A stretch of DNA of 64,000 nt from Actinomycetes bacterium (GTDB lineage Bacteria > Actinomycetota > Coriobacteriia > Coriobacteriales > Eggerthellaceae). The DNA lies in contig JAEXAI010000012.1 in assembly GCA_023394615.1 (NCBI GenBank), positions 1 to 64,000 of the forward strand, read 5' to 3'. Both the position numbers and the translations under genes were made by a program. A model generated the notes under the pieces. That model saw nothing but the letters and a program-made list of their open reading frames with translations, was not told where the DNA came from and ran no database searches. The first letter of the stretch is position 1; each line of letters opens with the position of its first letter. Positions 1 to 8,426 of the stretch are shown here, piece after piece.

Positions 1-128
1 CAACTATTCATTCTCCTCACACCGCCGAAACACGCACGTGGCATTGATTTCGCGTGTGAAGATATCGCCTTGGAACATATTGTAATGCGTGGCCTTCCGT
101 CATGACGAACCGGTCACGACATATAATG

Positions 129-932
129 TTATTGTCCCGTTAACCCTTCCCCATACTTACCTAAACACTTCCGGTACACCTCGTAGTGATCCGGCTCGTG
201 CGCATCGCTGGCTAAATACGTATACATGCCTTGCTGCATCATTTGCTTTGCCGCCTTTTTCGTGGCGCTTCGCATGCCGCCTTCTATGAAGTTGGCCGAT
301 GCTTGCAGGGCGCATCCACGCTCTACCCAGTTCTGTGCGAAGGAAATGTCGTCTTGCACGTATGCGTAACGTTCAGGATGGGCAATTATCACTCGCAACC
401 CCTGCGATTGCAGCTGAAACAGTATTCTATCTATGTCCATGGGTATCTGGCCCGTAGGCAGTTCCAGCAGCAAATCATCGGTTTCTGGATTACGTAGCAA
501 ATGCGCCCTGTCCACCCCAATTTCCTGCAACTTATTGTAGTAGACCTCATAGGCTAATACCAGATGTATGCGCAAATCCTCCGCAAAAGGCAGCAACTTT
601 TTGTATGCATCTACACATTTACTCTGACTGAAATGGCTGCCTCGGCAATGAGGCGTGCATACGATGCTAGTGATGCCCACCCGCGCAGCTTCCGCTAGCA
701 TCGCCCGGCTTTCTTCCAGGTTTCGCGATCCGTCATCCACGCCGGGCAATATATGGCAATGCACATCCAGCAGGCCAGCAGCTGCGGTGGGCTGATCATG
801 TGTTTCCACGCTGCTCTCCCATTGGTTAGTAGCCCCAGACGCATGTGTTTCCACGTGCGCAAAAGCAGAGACCTGCGATTTCACAGGTCTCTGTTGGTCT
901 ATCCTTGCATGCTTTGCGTGCTTGGCGGCCAC
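129..932 (-). CDS. CpsB/CapC-type PHP-domain tyrosine-protein phosphatase
   Basis: Predicted metal-dependent phosphotyrosine phosphatase of the PHP superfamily, which dephosphorylates the partner tyrosine kinase in capsule or exopolysaccharide assembly. The metal-binding motif DVHCHILPGVDDG lies near the N-terminus; TPHCRGSHF, IIAHPERY and ASDAH follow in the family order. I chose the GTG at 932 because it overlaps the kinase stop as TAGTG and has AGGA about 7 nt upstream. The longer frame up to 1052 would overlap the kinase by 121 bp and adds no conserved sequence. Length is 267 aa, usual for CpsB/YwqE. It is the last gene of the wzz-kinase-phosphatase operon visible here. The 128 bp beyond it hold no complete gene; an ATG on the minus strand at 11 could open another gene off the left edge. 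Confidence 0.9.
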   Translation of the reverse strand: MAAKHAKHARIDQQRPVKSQVSAFAHVETHASGATNQWESSVETHDQPTAAAGLLDVHCHILPGVDDGSRNLEESRAMLAEAARVGITSIVCTPHCRGSHFSQSKCVDAYKKLLPFAEDLRIHLVLAYEVYYNKLQEIGVDRAHLLRNPETDDLLLELPTGQIPMDIDRILFQLQSQGLRVIIAHPERYAYVQDDISFAQNWVERGCALQASANFIEGGMRSATKKAAKQMMQQGMYTYLASDAHEPDHYEVYRKCLGKYGEGLTGQ

Positions 933-1657
933 TACTTGATCCTGTTCATGTTCGCGTGACCCGCCCCGTCTACTTCCTTGGTGTAGTAGGCGTAATAGTA
1001 GTCGCTTTGCTGCTCGTCGCTGAAGGTGAACACACATCCCAGCACCGGACACTTCATCTGACGCAGCTGCTTCAGTGCGTCCTCAGCATCAGCGCGCCTG
1101 GTTTCGCCTTTGCGCACGCACAGTATAGTGGTGTCTGTCAGCGTACCCAAAATAGCCGCGTCGATGAACACGCCAATGGGCGGCGTGTCGAATATCACGT
1201 AGTCAAACGAATCGCGCAGTGTTTCCACAAAGGCCACGTAGCGTTTGCTGGATAAGATATCGGCCGGGTTGGGAATATTGGGCTCTATATCCAAAAACAG
1301 CATGTTGGGCGTTTCAGTGCGCCATACCACATCGGAAAGGCGCTCCTCACCCGAAAGCACAGCATAGGCTCCGCCTGCAGGGGTGGCACCCAATGCCTTG
1401 CCCAAGCTGCGACGGCGCATGTCGCCTTCTACCAGCAGCACGCTGGCACCACTGGTGGCGATGGCAGTGGCCAGGGCGATAGCTGTTGTGGTCTTGCCCT
1501 CATCGGGACTGGTGCTGGTAATGCAAATGGTGCGAATGTCGTTGTCCAAGCTGCTGAATCGAATGTTGGCCAGCAGGGTTTTGGCGGCGTTTTGCAGTTC
1601 CTTTATTCCCTTGGAGTTCATCGCGGGGGCTTTTTTACTTTTGCTTTTGCGGCTCAT
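932..1657 (-). CDS. CpsD/CapB-family bacterial tyrosine kinase
   Basis: Cytoplasmic BY-kinase that autophosphorylates and controls polysaccharide polymerisation with its membrane adaptor. Visible motifs in order: Walker A (STSPDEGKTTT), Walker A' (LLVEGDMRR), Walker B (YVIFDTPP), and a C-terminal tyrosine cluster (DYYYAYYTKE) that is the usual autophosphorylation tail. Length is 241 aa, normal for the split Gram-positive-type kinase without its own membrane domain. The ATG at 1657 follows the stop of the chain-length protein directly (TAAATG), and the stop overlaps the phosphatase start, so the three genes are translationally coupled. Confidence 0.93.
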   Translation of the reverse strand: MSRKSKSKKAPAMNSKGIKELQNAAKTLLANIRFSSLDNDIRTICITSTSPDEGKTTTAIALATAIATSGASVLLVEGDMRRRSLGKALGATPAGGAYAVLSGEERLSDVVWRTETPNMLFLDIEPNIPNPADILSSKRYVAFVETLRDSFDYVIFDTPPIGVFIDAAILGTLTDTTILCVRKGETRRADAEDALKQLRQMKCPVLGCVFTFSDEQQSDYYYAYYTKEVDGAGHANMNRIK

Positions 1658-2326
1658 TTATTTCCCCCTTACTTTCGGCATGGCGGCAAGCACTGGAATA
1701 TCCAGCGTTTCTTCCACATCGTTGGTGTTTTTGAAAGTGGTGTCTACCATGTCCTCTATCACCACTATCGCTATGGCCAGAAACAGGCCCGCCAGCAGCG
1801 CTACCAATATGTAGAGCGGACGGTTGGGACCACTGGGGCTGGTGGGTTGCTGCGCATCGTCTATCACGTTTACGCTTTGCAGGTTCATGACCTCTACCGC
1901 AGTGTTTGAAAGCTCGCTCGCCATCTGATTTGCGATGGTCATCACGGCAGATGGGCTAGCCCCTGTCACTGAAAGCTCAATCACGCGGGTGGTCGTGCTG
2001 CTGGTGACTTTGATGGTATAACCGTTCAGGTTCGTCATGCCCAAACTGTTGGCCGTGCGGTTTTGAATCTTGTCGCTTTTGGCCAGCGTGGCGAAGTCGT
2101 TGGTGAGCATCTGGCTGGCAGACAGGTCGCTAGATGTTGTGTTGCTAGACGACGTGCTGCCGTTTGTGCCTGATTGGGACAAAATGTAGAGGCTGGTGGT
2201 AGCCGTGTACTGGTCGGGCATGAATGCATAGCTGTACACTGCCGTGCAAACCGCCAGTATCAGCGGCAGCGCCACGACCAGTGCGAGCTTTTTTTTCAGC
2301 AGCCCGAACAATTCCAATAGTGTCAA
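1658..2326 (-). CDS. Wzz/CapA-type chain-length determinant, kinase adaptor
   Basis: Membrane protein of the Wzz/YveK/CpsC family that regulates polysaccharide chain length and activates the CpsD-type kinase. One membrane helix is near the N-terminus (about residues 15-35, ALVVALPLILAVCTAV) and a second near the C-terminus (PLYILVALLAGLFLAIAIVV), with an extracytoplasmic Ser/Thr-rich loop between. The short C-terminal cytoplasmic stretch is where the kinase would dock. The start is TTG at 2326 with AAGGAG about 6 nt upstream. It is first in the three-gene operon; no convincing promoter was found in the 184 bp divergent gap. Confidence 0.88.
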   Translation of the reverse strand: MTLLELFGLLKKKLALVVALPLILAVCTAVYSYAFMPDQYTATTSLYILSQSGTNGSTSSSNTTSSDLSASQMLTNDFATLAKSDKIQNRTANSLGMTNLNGYTIKVTSSTTTRVIELSVTGASPSAVMTIANQMASELSNTAVEVMNLQSVNVIDDAQQPTSPSGPNRPLYILVALLAGLFLAIAIVVIEDMVDTTFKNTNDVEETLDIPVLAAMPKVRGK

Positions 2327-2439
2327 TGGTTCTCCTTGTGTTGCAACGTGCAGTGCATGTGGTACTTTTAGTCTACGCTGCGCACGACTGGCGTGCGCTT
2401 ATGCGATAATCGCGGCAGTTTGGTAATTCGCCGTATTAC

Positions 2440-2468
2440 TTGGCTGTTTTAAGTCCGCCGGATACTAT
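2440..2468 (+). promoter_or_regulatory. Candidate sigma-70 promoter for the BMP lipoprotein gene
   Basis: A TTGGCT -35 (2440-2445) and TACTAT -10 (2463-2468) are separated by exactly 17 nt. They sit about 45 nt upstream of the lipoprotein start. Prediction from hexamer match only. Confidence 0.5.
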
Positions 2469-2510
2469 AACATAATACAATAGGTCTAGATTTCATAACC
2501 GACGAATGGG

Positions 2511-3740
2511 GTGAACGTGAAGAAAACCATCATAGCCGTATGCGCAGCCGCCTTGCTAGCCATGGGCGTTTTCTGCCTGGCAGGGTGCTCGCAGAAAAGC
2601 GAGGTGCCCAACAAAGAAGTCTCCACGGTGGAGGGAGCAGAGTCCTCCGGGGGCTCAGGGTCTTCCAGCGCGAACGGCTCTACTGCGGGCAGTAGCACCG
2701 CTTCTACTTCTGCTTCCGCTGCCGGCGCTACTGTGGGCGGCGGGTCCAATATCGCGGCTGTGCTCTTCGATTCGGGCGGGGCGGATTCTAACGCATTCAA
2801 CCAAGAAATATGGAGCGGCATGAAGTCGTTTGTGAAGTCGCACACCGAATGGAAGGCCAAAGCCACCGAATTTGCAGGCGATGCCGACACAGCCCAGCAC
2901 AGTAGCGCGCTGCAGAGCGCGGTGGATTCCGGTGCGAAGATGATAGTGTGTGTGGGGTCAACCTATTCGACCCTGCTGCCTGCCGCCGCAGATGCGAACC
3001 CCGATGTGTCGTTTCTGCTGGTGGATGCCGAGATGACCGATACCGCAGGCGCTGCTGTGAGCAAGAATAACGTGCACTGCGTCACCTTCGACAACGCGCA
3101 GGCGGGGTATTTAGCCGGATACGCATTGGTGAAGGAAGGCTATCGTGGGCTCGGGTTTGCAGGCGGCAAGGCCGTGCCTTCCGTGATGCTGTACGGTTCG
3201 GGTTTTGTGCAAGGCGCAAACGCCGCAGCTGAGGCCGACGGAGTAGCGGCCGATACGTATCTGGCCTACTGGTACACCGATACGTTTGCCGCCAGCGAGG
3301 CTGTGCAGACCGAAGTGCAGCGCTGGTACGGCAATGGGGTCGATGTGGTGTTTAGCTGCGGTGGCTCTATTTCCGAGAATGTAATAGCAGCTGCGGCGGC
3401 TACCAGCAAGACGTGCGCGATGGCAGATGCTGATGGCAGCAAGCTTTCATCCACGGTGGTGTGCAGCGCCACGAAGAACCTGTCCGGGGGCATTAGCGAC
3501 GCACTGGGTGCTTTCACCAAAAACAACAGCTCGTGGGATCAGGATATGGCAGGCAAAACCTCGAAGCTGGGACTGGCCGATGATGGCGTATCGCTGACCT
3601 GTGGCAGCACCTGGAAGCTCACCAAGTTTTCCGAATCTGACTACAAAGCGCTGGTAGACAAAATCAAGAGCGGCGAGATAGTGGTAAACGAGGATGCAAA
3701 CGCGACGTTGAATGTGGCCATTCAGGTGGACAGGAAATAA
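2511..3740 (+). CDS. BMP-family substrate-binding lipoprotein
   Basis: Predicted lipid-anchored binding protein of the basic membrane protein (BMP/PnrA) family, which usually delivers nucleosides to an ABC transporter. A signal peptide ends in a lipobox (CLAGC, Cys about residue 26). A Ser/Gly/Ala-rich linker of some 50 residues follows, then the binding domain starting IAAVLFDSGGADSNAFNQ and containing LLVDAEM, NAQAGYLAGYALVKEG and DVVFSCGG in BMP order. The start is GTG: 2511 gives the longest frame, while GTG 2517 has the better spaced GGGG Shine-Dalgarno. No permease or ATPase gene is adjacent, so the transporter partner must lie elsewhere. Substrate is not determined. Confidence 0.85.
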   Translation: MNVKKTIIAVCAAALLAMGVFCLAGCSQKSEVPNKEVSTVEGAESSGGSGSSSANGSTAGSSTASTSASAAGATVGGGSNIAAVLFDSGGADSNAFNQEIWSGMKSFVKSHTEWKAKATEFAGDADTAQHSSALQSAVDSGAKMIVCVGSTYSTLLPAAADANPDVSFLLVDAEMTDTAGAAVSKNNVHCVTFDNAQAGYLAGYALVKEGYRGLGFAGGKAVPSVMLYGSGFVQGANAAAEADGVAADTYLAYWYTDTFAASEAVQTEVQRWYGNGVDVVFSCGGSISENVIAAAAATSKTCAMADADGSKLSSTVVCSATKNLSGGISDALGAFTKNNSSWDQDMAGKTSKLGLADDGVSLTCGSTWKLTKFSESDYKALVDKIKSGEIVVNEDANATLNVAIQVDRK

Positions 3741-3854
3741 CCAGCAGCAAACAGGTTTATGCACGTGAGCGGCTTTTACGCGCCCATTCGTCGGGCAGAA
3801 CGGTTAAAATACAAGTGAATTTGTAAACGCATCATTCAAGCGAAAGGGACTCAG

Positions 3855-4337
3855 ATGAAATATCGCAACATTCTGATCGCATTCGATAAATCAGAGCCTG
3901 CCCAGCGCGCCGTGGAAACCGCACGCGACTTGGCTGCTCATACGCCGGAATGCCGACTGAGCGTGCTGGCTGTGATTCCCAGCATCGCGCAATCATACGC
4001 TTACAGCGGATACGGCAGCGGAGACTTGAACTGCAACACCACTGTGGCTTTCGACAGCGAGGTGCTGGGCAACCTGCAAGATATTGCCGCCGAAAACGAG
4101 CAGCGCGACATCCGCGAACTGACCGACCCCCTACTAAAAGGCGTGCCCAACCCTGCATCGGTCGATATCGCCTACGGCACCGATGCCGCAGCAGGCATAC
4201 TGGCCTACGCCGAAAGCAACAATTGCGACCTGATTGTGATGGGTTGCAGGGGCTTGGGCGCTTTGCGCGGCATGTTGGGATCGGTGAGTTTTTCGGTGCT
4301 GCGCTCCTCCCCCATTCCCGTGCTCATAGTGAAATAG
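3855..4337 (+). CDS. Universal stress protein, UspA family
   Basis: Single-domain Usp of 160 aa. The N-terminal strand ILIAFDKSEPA and the C-terminal nucleotide-binding signature (GCRGLGALRGMLGSVS, i.e. G-x2-G-x9-G-S) indicate the ATP-binding subclass. Family members form cytosolic dimers and bind ATP under starvation or oxidative stress; the specific role here is unknown. AAAGGGA precedes the ATG at suitable spacing. The next gene starts 50 bp downstream on the same strand, so co-transcription is possible. Confidence 0.92.
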   Translation: MKYRNILIAFDKSEPAQRAVETARDLAAHTPECRLSVLAVIPSIAQSYAYSGYGSGDLNCNTTVAFDSEVLGNLQDIAAENEQRDIRELTDPLLKGVPNPASVDIAYGTDAAAGILAYAESNNCDLIVMGCRGLGALRGMLGSVSFSVLRSSPIPVLIVK

Positions 4338-4387
4338 CACCCACGGGCAAACGGACACACGGGCACACGGGCTAAGGGGCTTTCGCA

Positions 4388-5605
4388 ATGAACGCCGATA
4401 TAGCGCATTATCTGCGCGAACAGACTGCATCGTTTTCGAACGTGCCGCTCAACAGCGTGGACGCGCTGGTGTTGTGCAGCGCGTCATATTTCTATCTGGA
4501 AGACGGCGCGATTGGGCGCGTGAATCCTGAAGCCACGATGCCTTTGCCTATGGCTGTGTGCGGCATTCCACGAGAGCAGCTTTTCCGCAACAGCTGGCTG
4601 GTGGACTGGAACGGCGACGCACTTTTGGCGGCGCTACTGGCAAACCCGCGCTACGCGGGCATCGATGTGGGATACTACGCCAACATCGTATCTGACGTGC
4701 GTGAAGAGCAGTTTTCCGCGATGACGTTTTTCCTGCGCGACGAACGCGATTCGATGTTCGTGGCATATCGCGGCACCGATGACAGCTTCGCCGGTTGGAA
4801 AGAAGATTTCAACATGGCGTTTCTGGAAACGCTGCCCAGCCAAAAGACCGCGCTCGCGTATCTGGAGGGCATCATCAACGCAACGGGCGGCGCGGGACCA
4901 GTATACGTGGGCGGCCACAGCAAAGGCGGAAATATAGCTGAATACGCGGCGCTTACCGCAAGCGACCAGGCATTTTCGCGCATAGAGGCCATTTACAATC
5001 TAGATGGGCCGTGCTTTGGCAGCGACCCGAGCGCGCGCATCCACGATGATGATTTCAAACGTAAGCTGCACAAGATAGTGCCTGAGAGCAGTGTGTTTGG
5101 CATGATGCTGGAAAAGCGCGACGGATATCGCATCATCCAGGCGCAGAATCTGGGGCTGTTCCAACACGCGCCCATGAATTGGATTGTGCGCGATAACGAT
5201 TTCGTGACGGTGGAAACGCTGAGCACCGATGCTACGCTGTTCGACGCTACCATGAATAATTGGTGCGCGGGCTATAGTCCCAAACAACGCGAGGATTTCA
5301 TCGACGCGCTCTATTATGTGGTACAGAAGTCGGGCGCGAAGGATTGGACGGAGTTCGACCAAGCATATCTGCCTCATATGGCAAAAGTGTTGGCTGAGAC
5401 CACCAAACTGGAACCCGACGTGCGCAACATGGTGATCTCGATGTTTTTGAAGGTGGCGCAGATTTACGGCAATGAGGCGTTCGAACACATTCGCAGCAAG
5501 GCGCCGGTGGTGCTGCCGAGCAGCCTGCAGCCGCGCAAGATGGAGCTGCCCAAGCCGACCAGCATGCAGCCGATTTCGTTTCTGAAGGAAGAAGAGAGCC
5601 GATGA
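4388..5605 (+). CDS. Mbeg1-like (DUF2974) alpha/beta-hydrolase
   Basis: A 405-aa predicted lipase/esterase. The nucleophile elbow GGHSKGGN (about residues 176-183) and the upstream FVAYRGTDDSFAGWKEDF match the DUF2974/Mbeg1-like lipase family common in Firmicutes and Coriobacteriia. No signal peptide or membrane segment is seen, so it is probably cytosolic. AAGGGG lies 8 nt before the ATG. The stop overlaps the next start as ATGA, coupling it to the prenyltransferase. Substrate unknown. Confidence 0.82.
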   Translation: MNADIAHYLREQTASFSNVPLNSVDALVLCSASYFYLEDGAIGRVNPEATMPLPMAVCGIPREQLFRNSWLVDWNGDALLAALLANPRYAGIDVGYYANIVSDVREEQFSAMTFFLRDERDSMFVAYRGTDDSFAGWKEDFNMAFLETLPSQKTALAYLEGIINATGGAGPVYVGGHSKGGNIAEYAALTASDQAFSRIEAIYNLDGPCFGSDPSARIHDDDFKRKLHKIVPESSVFGMMLEKRDGYRIIQAQNLGLFQHAPMNWIVRDNDFVTVETLSTDATLFDATMNNWCAGYSPKQREDFIDALYYVVQKSGAKDWTEFDQAYLPHMAKVLAETTKLEPDVRNMVISMFLKVAQIYGNEAFEHIRSKAPVVLPSSLQPRKMELPKPTSMQPISFLKEEESR

Positions 5606-6738
5606 AACCGATGAAGGAGCATTTTCGTGGCGTGAGCGCTTGGCGGGCGAATAGAGCTACTGCTCGCGGAGCTGCTGCGGGCGCTGGGTTTGACGGCATG
5701 TATGGCGCGGGCACCAGCGCTGGCACGCGAAGCGGCGTCGGCGCGCGAAGCGCTGGGAAGGCCACCCTCACGCCCAAGCTGATGCTGCAGTTGATGGCAC
5801 CGCACACATGGTCGGCCTCTATCGTGCCAGTGCTCGTGGCAGTGGCGCTTGCCGTTGCCAGCGGAGGGTTGCACGGTGGCGGATTTGCCGTGGGCGGCCT
5901 TTCCGCTGCGAGCGGTGCGTCTTTGGTATGCGTGCTGAACGCACGTATAGTGTGCGTGCTTTTGGTGATTAGCGTGCTGATGCAAAGCGCAGTGAACACC
6001 CTGAACGATTATTTCGATTACGTGAAAGGCACAGACACCGCTGACAACCAGGCTGACCCAACCGACGCGGTTTTGGTTTACAACAACATCGACCCTGCTG
6101 AGGCAAGGGATTTTGCCATCGGTCTTTTGGTGGCAGCGTTTTCGTTGGGCGGATACGTGATATTTGTGGCCGGGTGGATTCCGCTGGCGATCGCGCTTGT
6201 AGGCGTGGCCGTGATTTACCTGTATTCGGGCAGCAAGTCGCCCATATCGTACAAGCCGCTTGGCGAGCTGGTAAGCGGCGTGACCATGGGTACGCTCATC
6301 ATGTTGGCCAGCTATCAGGCGCTCACGCTGCGCTTCGACTGGCTGGTCGTACTGTTTTCGGTGCCGGTGGCTCTGGGTATCGCGCTGATTATGGCCACGA
6401 ACAACACCTGCGACATCGCAAAGGATATCGACGCGCACCGTCGCACGCTGCCGGTGGTGCTGGGATACAAACGCGCCGTGGGCTTGTACCATCTAACGGT
6501 GTATGCGTGGGTGGCTATCGTGTGCGTGTTGGTGCTGGTATATTTCACCAACGGTTGGCCTGTGCTGCTGTTCATGCTGCTGGCCGTGCACCCCATCGGC
6601 CGTCAACTGCTGGCCAACCCGCTTCGCCCGGAAACGCGCGGTGCGGCTTTCGCCCAATGCACCACGTTGAATATCGAGCTTGGGGCCTTTTACGCCGCTG
6701 CGATTATCGCCAGCCCGCTGCTATATCTGGTGTGGTAG
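5602..6738 (+). CDS. menA: UbiA-family prenyltransferase, MenA-like
   Basis: Polytopic membrane prenyltransferase, most like 1,4-dihydroxy-2-naphthoate polyprenyltransferase of menaquinone synthesis. The first Asp-rich motif region NDYFDYVKGTDTADN and the second NTCDIAKDIDAHRRTLP are both present, with about eight to nine hydrophobic segments between and around them. The ORF starts at the ATGA overlap with the upstream gene. The first 60 residues are a basic, Gly/Ala-rich extension before the conserved core (LMLQLMAPHTWSASIVP), so a later start cannot be excluded. MenA is preferred over other UbiA members by motif spacing; no other men genes are in the window. Confidence 0.8.
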   Translation: MKPMKEHFRGVSAWRANRATARGAAAGAGFDGMYGAGTSAGTRSGVGARSAGKATLTPKLMLQLMAPHTWSASIVPVLVAVALAVASGGLHGGGFAVGGLSAASGASLVCVLNARIVCVLLVISVLMQSAVNTLNDYFDYVKGTDTADNQADPTDAVLVYNNIDPAEARDFAIGLLVAAFSLGGYVIFVAGWIPLAIALVGVAVIYLYSGSKSPISYKPLGELVSGVTMGTLIMLASYQALTLRFDWLVVLFSVPVALGIALIMATNNTCDIAKDIDAHRRTLPVVLGYKRAVGLYHLTVYAWVAIVCVLVLVYFTNGWPVLLFMLLAVHPIGRQLLANPLRPETRGAAFAQCTTLNIELGAFYAAAIIASPLLYLVW

Positions 6739-6854
6739 AGGGATTTAAAGCCGCTCCCAGAAACAATCGCATACTCATTCATCTGAAAAGTAGCGACGCA
6801 TTCGTTTTGCCGATGTGTTGGTTTCTGCTGGGAAATTCAATAGTCTTCCAAGAA

Positions 6855-7919
6855 CTAGTTTTGCCATGGTATCTGAATCTTTTTGCATAGAACCGCGAGG
6901 TCGGCGGTTTCCAAAAGGTCCTGCACGCTGCACTGGAGCGTGGCAGATGCGCCGCTCGGAGCGTGCGGCACGATACCGTCTTCGAGCGACGCATTGACCG
7001 CTTCAGGCGACACCATTCCGGCCACATACGCTATATGCCCCAGTATTCCCTCTGGGGTTTTGTAGCGCTGCTTCAGCTGATCAAGTCCGGCATCTTTGTC
7101 GCGCTTCGAAAGCCTGCGCGCGCTTTGGTCGCTACCGCCTGCTTTTGCGACCAATAGCGGCACATGCCCATATTCTGGATGCGGCAGATTCAGTAGATTC
7201 TGCAGGTAGATTTGTTGCGGGGTGCTGCACAGTAGGTCAACCCCCCGCACCACGCTGGTGACGCCTTGCTCTGCATCGTCTAAAACCACCGCTAATTGAT
7301 AGGCGAAAGCACCGTCGCTGCGGCGGATAAGGAAATCGCCGCAATCACGTGCGAGGTTTTGAGTGTAGTGGCCTTGAAAAGCATCAGTTAGCTGTATGGT
7401 GCCTGCCGAAACGTCTTCGGCAGGCACCATAAGGCGTTGCGAAGGAGCGCGTCCTTGTTTTTGCGCTTGCATCTGAGCTTGCGCACGCTGGTTGGCTGTT
7501 AGGTTGCGGCATGTCCCGGGGTAGACGGTTTTTTCTCCCCTGTGCGGTGCCGAGACCGTATGCAGATCGGCACGCGTGCAGAAGCACGGATATGTCAGGC
7601 CGCGTTTTTGCAGGTCGTCGAATGCTTCCGCATAAACATCGGTGCGCGTGCTCTGATAGTAGGGCCCCCTGTCCCAGGTGAGTCCCAAGTATTCGAAGTC
7701 GCGCATGATTTGGTCGATGTATTCGGGCTTGCTGCGATCGGGATCTAGGTCTTCAATGCGCAGCACTACTTCCCCGCCGGTACGTTTGGCGACTATCCAA
7801 GCTATCAGCGCGGCGTAAATATTGCCCGCATGCATGCGCCCTGTAGGTGACGGCGCGAAACGGCCTGTCAAGAGGGTGGGTTCGGACGTGGAGGAAGTGC
7901 TTTGTGTGATAGAAGCCAT
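6855..7919 (-). CDS. gluQ: Glutamyl-Q tRNA(Asp) synthetase
   Basis: Paralogue of the GluRS catalytic domain without an anticodon-binding domain; it attaches glutamate to queuosine-34 of tRNA-Asp. The HIGH-type motif (RFAPSPTGRMHAGN), LRIEDLDPDR, the zinc-site cysteines (YPCFC... and YPGTC) and the KMSKS-like RRLSKRDKD are all present and in order. The ATG at 7919 is preferred because AAAGGG lies 8 nt upstream; the in-frame ATG at 7943 has no such site. Length is 354 aa, slightly long for the family through a Gln/Ala-rich insert after the zinc site. It converges with the prenyltransferase. Confidence 0.9.
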   Translation of the reverse strand: MASITQSTSSTSEPTLLTGRFAPSPTGRMHAGNIYAALIAWIVAKRTGGEVVLRIEDLDPDRSKPEYIDQIMRDFEYLGLTWDRGPYYQSTRTDVYAEAFDDLQKRGLTYPCFCTRADLHTVSAPHRGEKTVYPGTCRNLTANQRAQAQMQAQKQGRAPSQRLMVPAEDVSAGTIQLTDAFQGHYTQNLARDCGDFLIRRSDGAFAYQLAVVLDDAEQGVTSVVRGVDLLCSTPQQIYLQNLLNLPHPEYGHVPLLVAKAGGSDQSARRLSKRDKDAGLDQLKQRYKTPEGILGHIAYVAGMVSPEAVNASLEDGIVPHAPSGASATLQCSVQDLLETADLAVLCKKIQIPWQN

Positions 7920-8084
7920 CCTGCATGCCCTTTCTGCTTGCATCTTTGAATCGTTTCCGATTTCTGTGAGTTGGTCTCGGGCGAGTGGTGATGCGGTGTC
8001 GCCCGGGTTCCAAAGCTGGGTTTCGGCTCCGTAACTAGAGTTTGTTGGTGCTGTAAAGCTAAGTCTCGAGTAAATGCGGCTCTA

Positions 8085-8249
8085 GGTGGCGCGTAGATGC
8101 CGATTTGCGTTATTTTAGCCTCTATGTTTTGGTCTTCTCGATAGCCTAAAAATCCTCCACCGCCGTGAACTGGTCTTATGCTTGATGCATCAATCATGCT
8201 CATCATGCAGCTGACCAGAAAAGACGCAAATCGGTCAGTGCGCGCCATC
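8085..8249. repeat. 165-bp inverted-repeat element in a gene-free gap
   Basis: The 507 bp between gluQ and iorB hold no gene I can support. Within them, 8085-8110 is an imperfect inverted copy of 8224-8249 (about 20 of 26 positions, the innermost 11, CCGATTTGCGT, perfect). The 113 bp between the arms are non-coding. Size and build resemble the inverted-repeat units that flank the two nuclease genes further on, but the sequence is not obviously related. Confidence 0.6.
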
Positions 8250-8307
8250 TCAGCGGCAATTTACTCAAATCCTACAAGTCCAATAGACTTTTCATCAGGC
8301 AAAATAG

Positions 8308-8326
8308 GGGGTCGTTTGCCGACCCC
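8308..8326 (-). terminator. Hairpin downstream of iorB
   Basis: A 7-bp GC-rich stem (GGGGTCG / CGACCCC) with a 5-nt loop about 100 bp after the iorB stop. T-rich sequence flanks both sides: TTTTT on the plus side 4 nt away, and a weaker CTATTTT on the minus side. It could end the paaK-ior operon or act in both directions. Confidence 0.45.
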
Positions 8327-8426
8327 TCCATTTTTAGTACTGATTTCAACGCCTGAGGACCAACAAGCAGACCGATTTTGAAAGCTTGTATGTCTTGCGA
8401 GGGTCCCTTGCATGTTTGCGAGAGTC

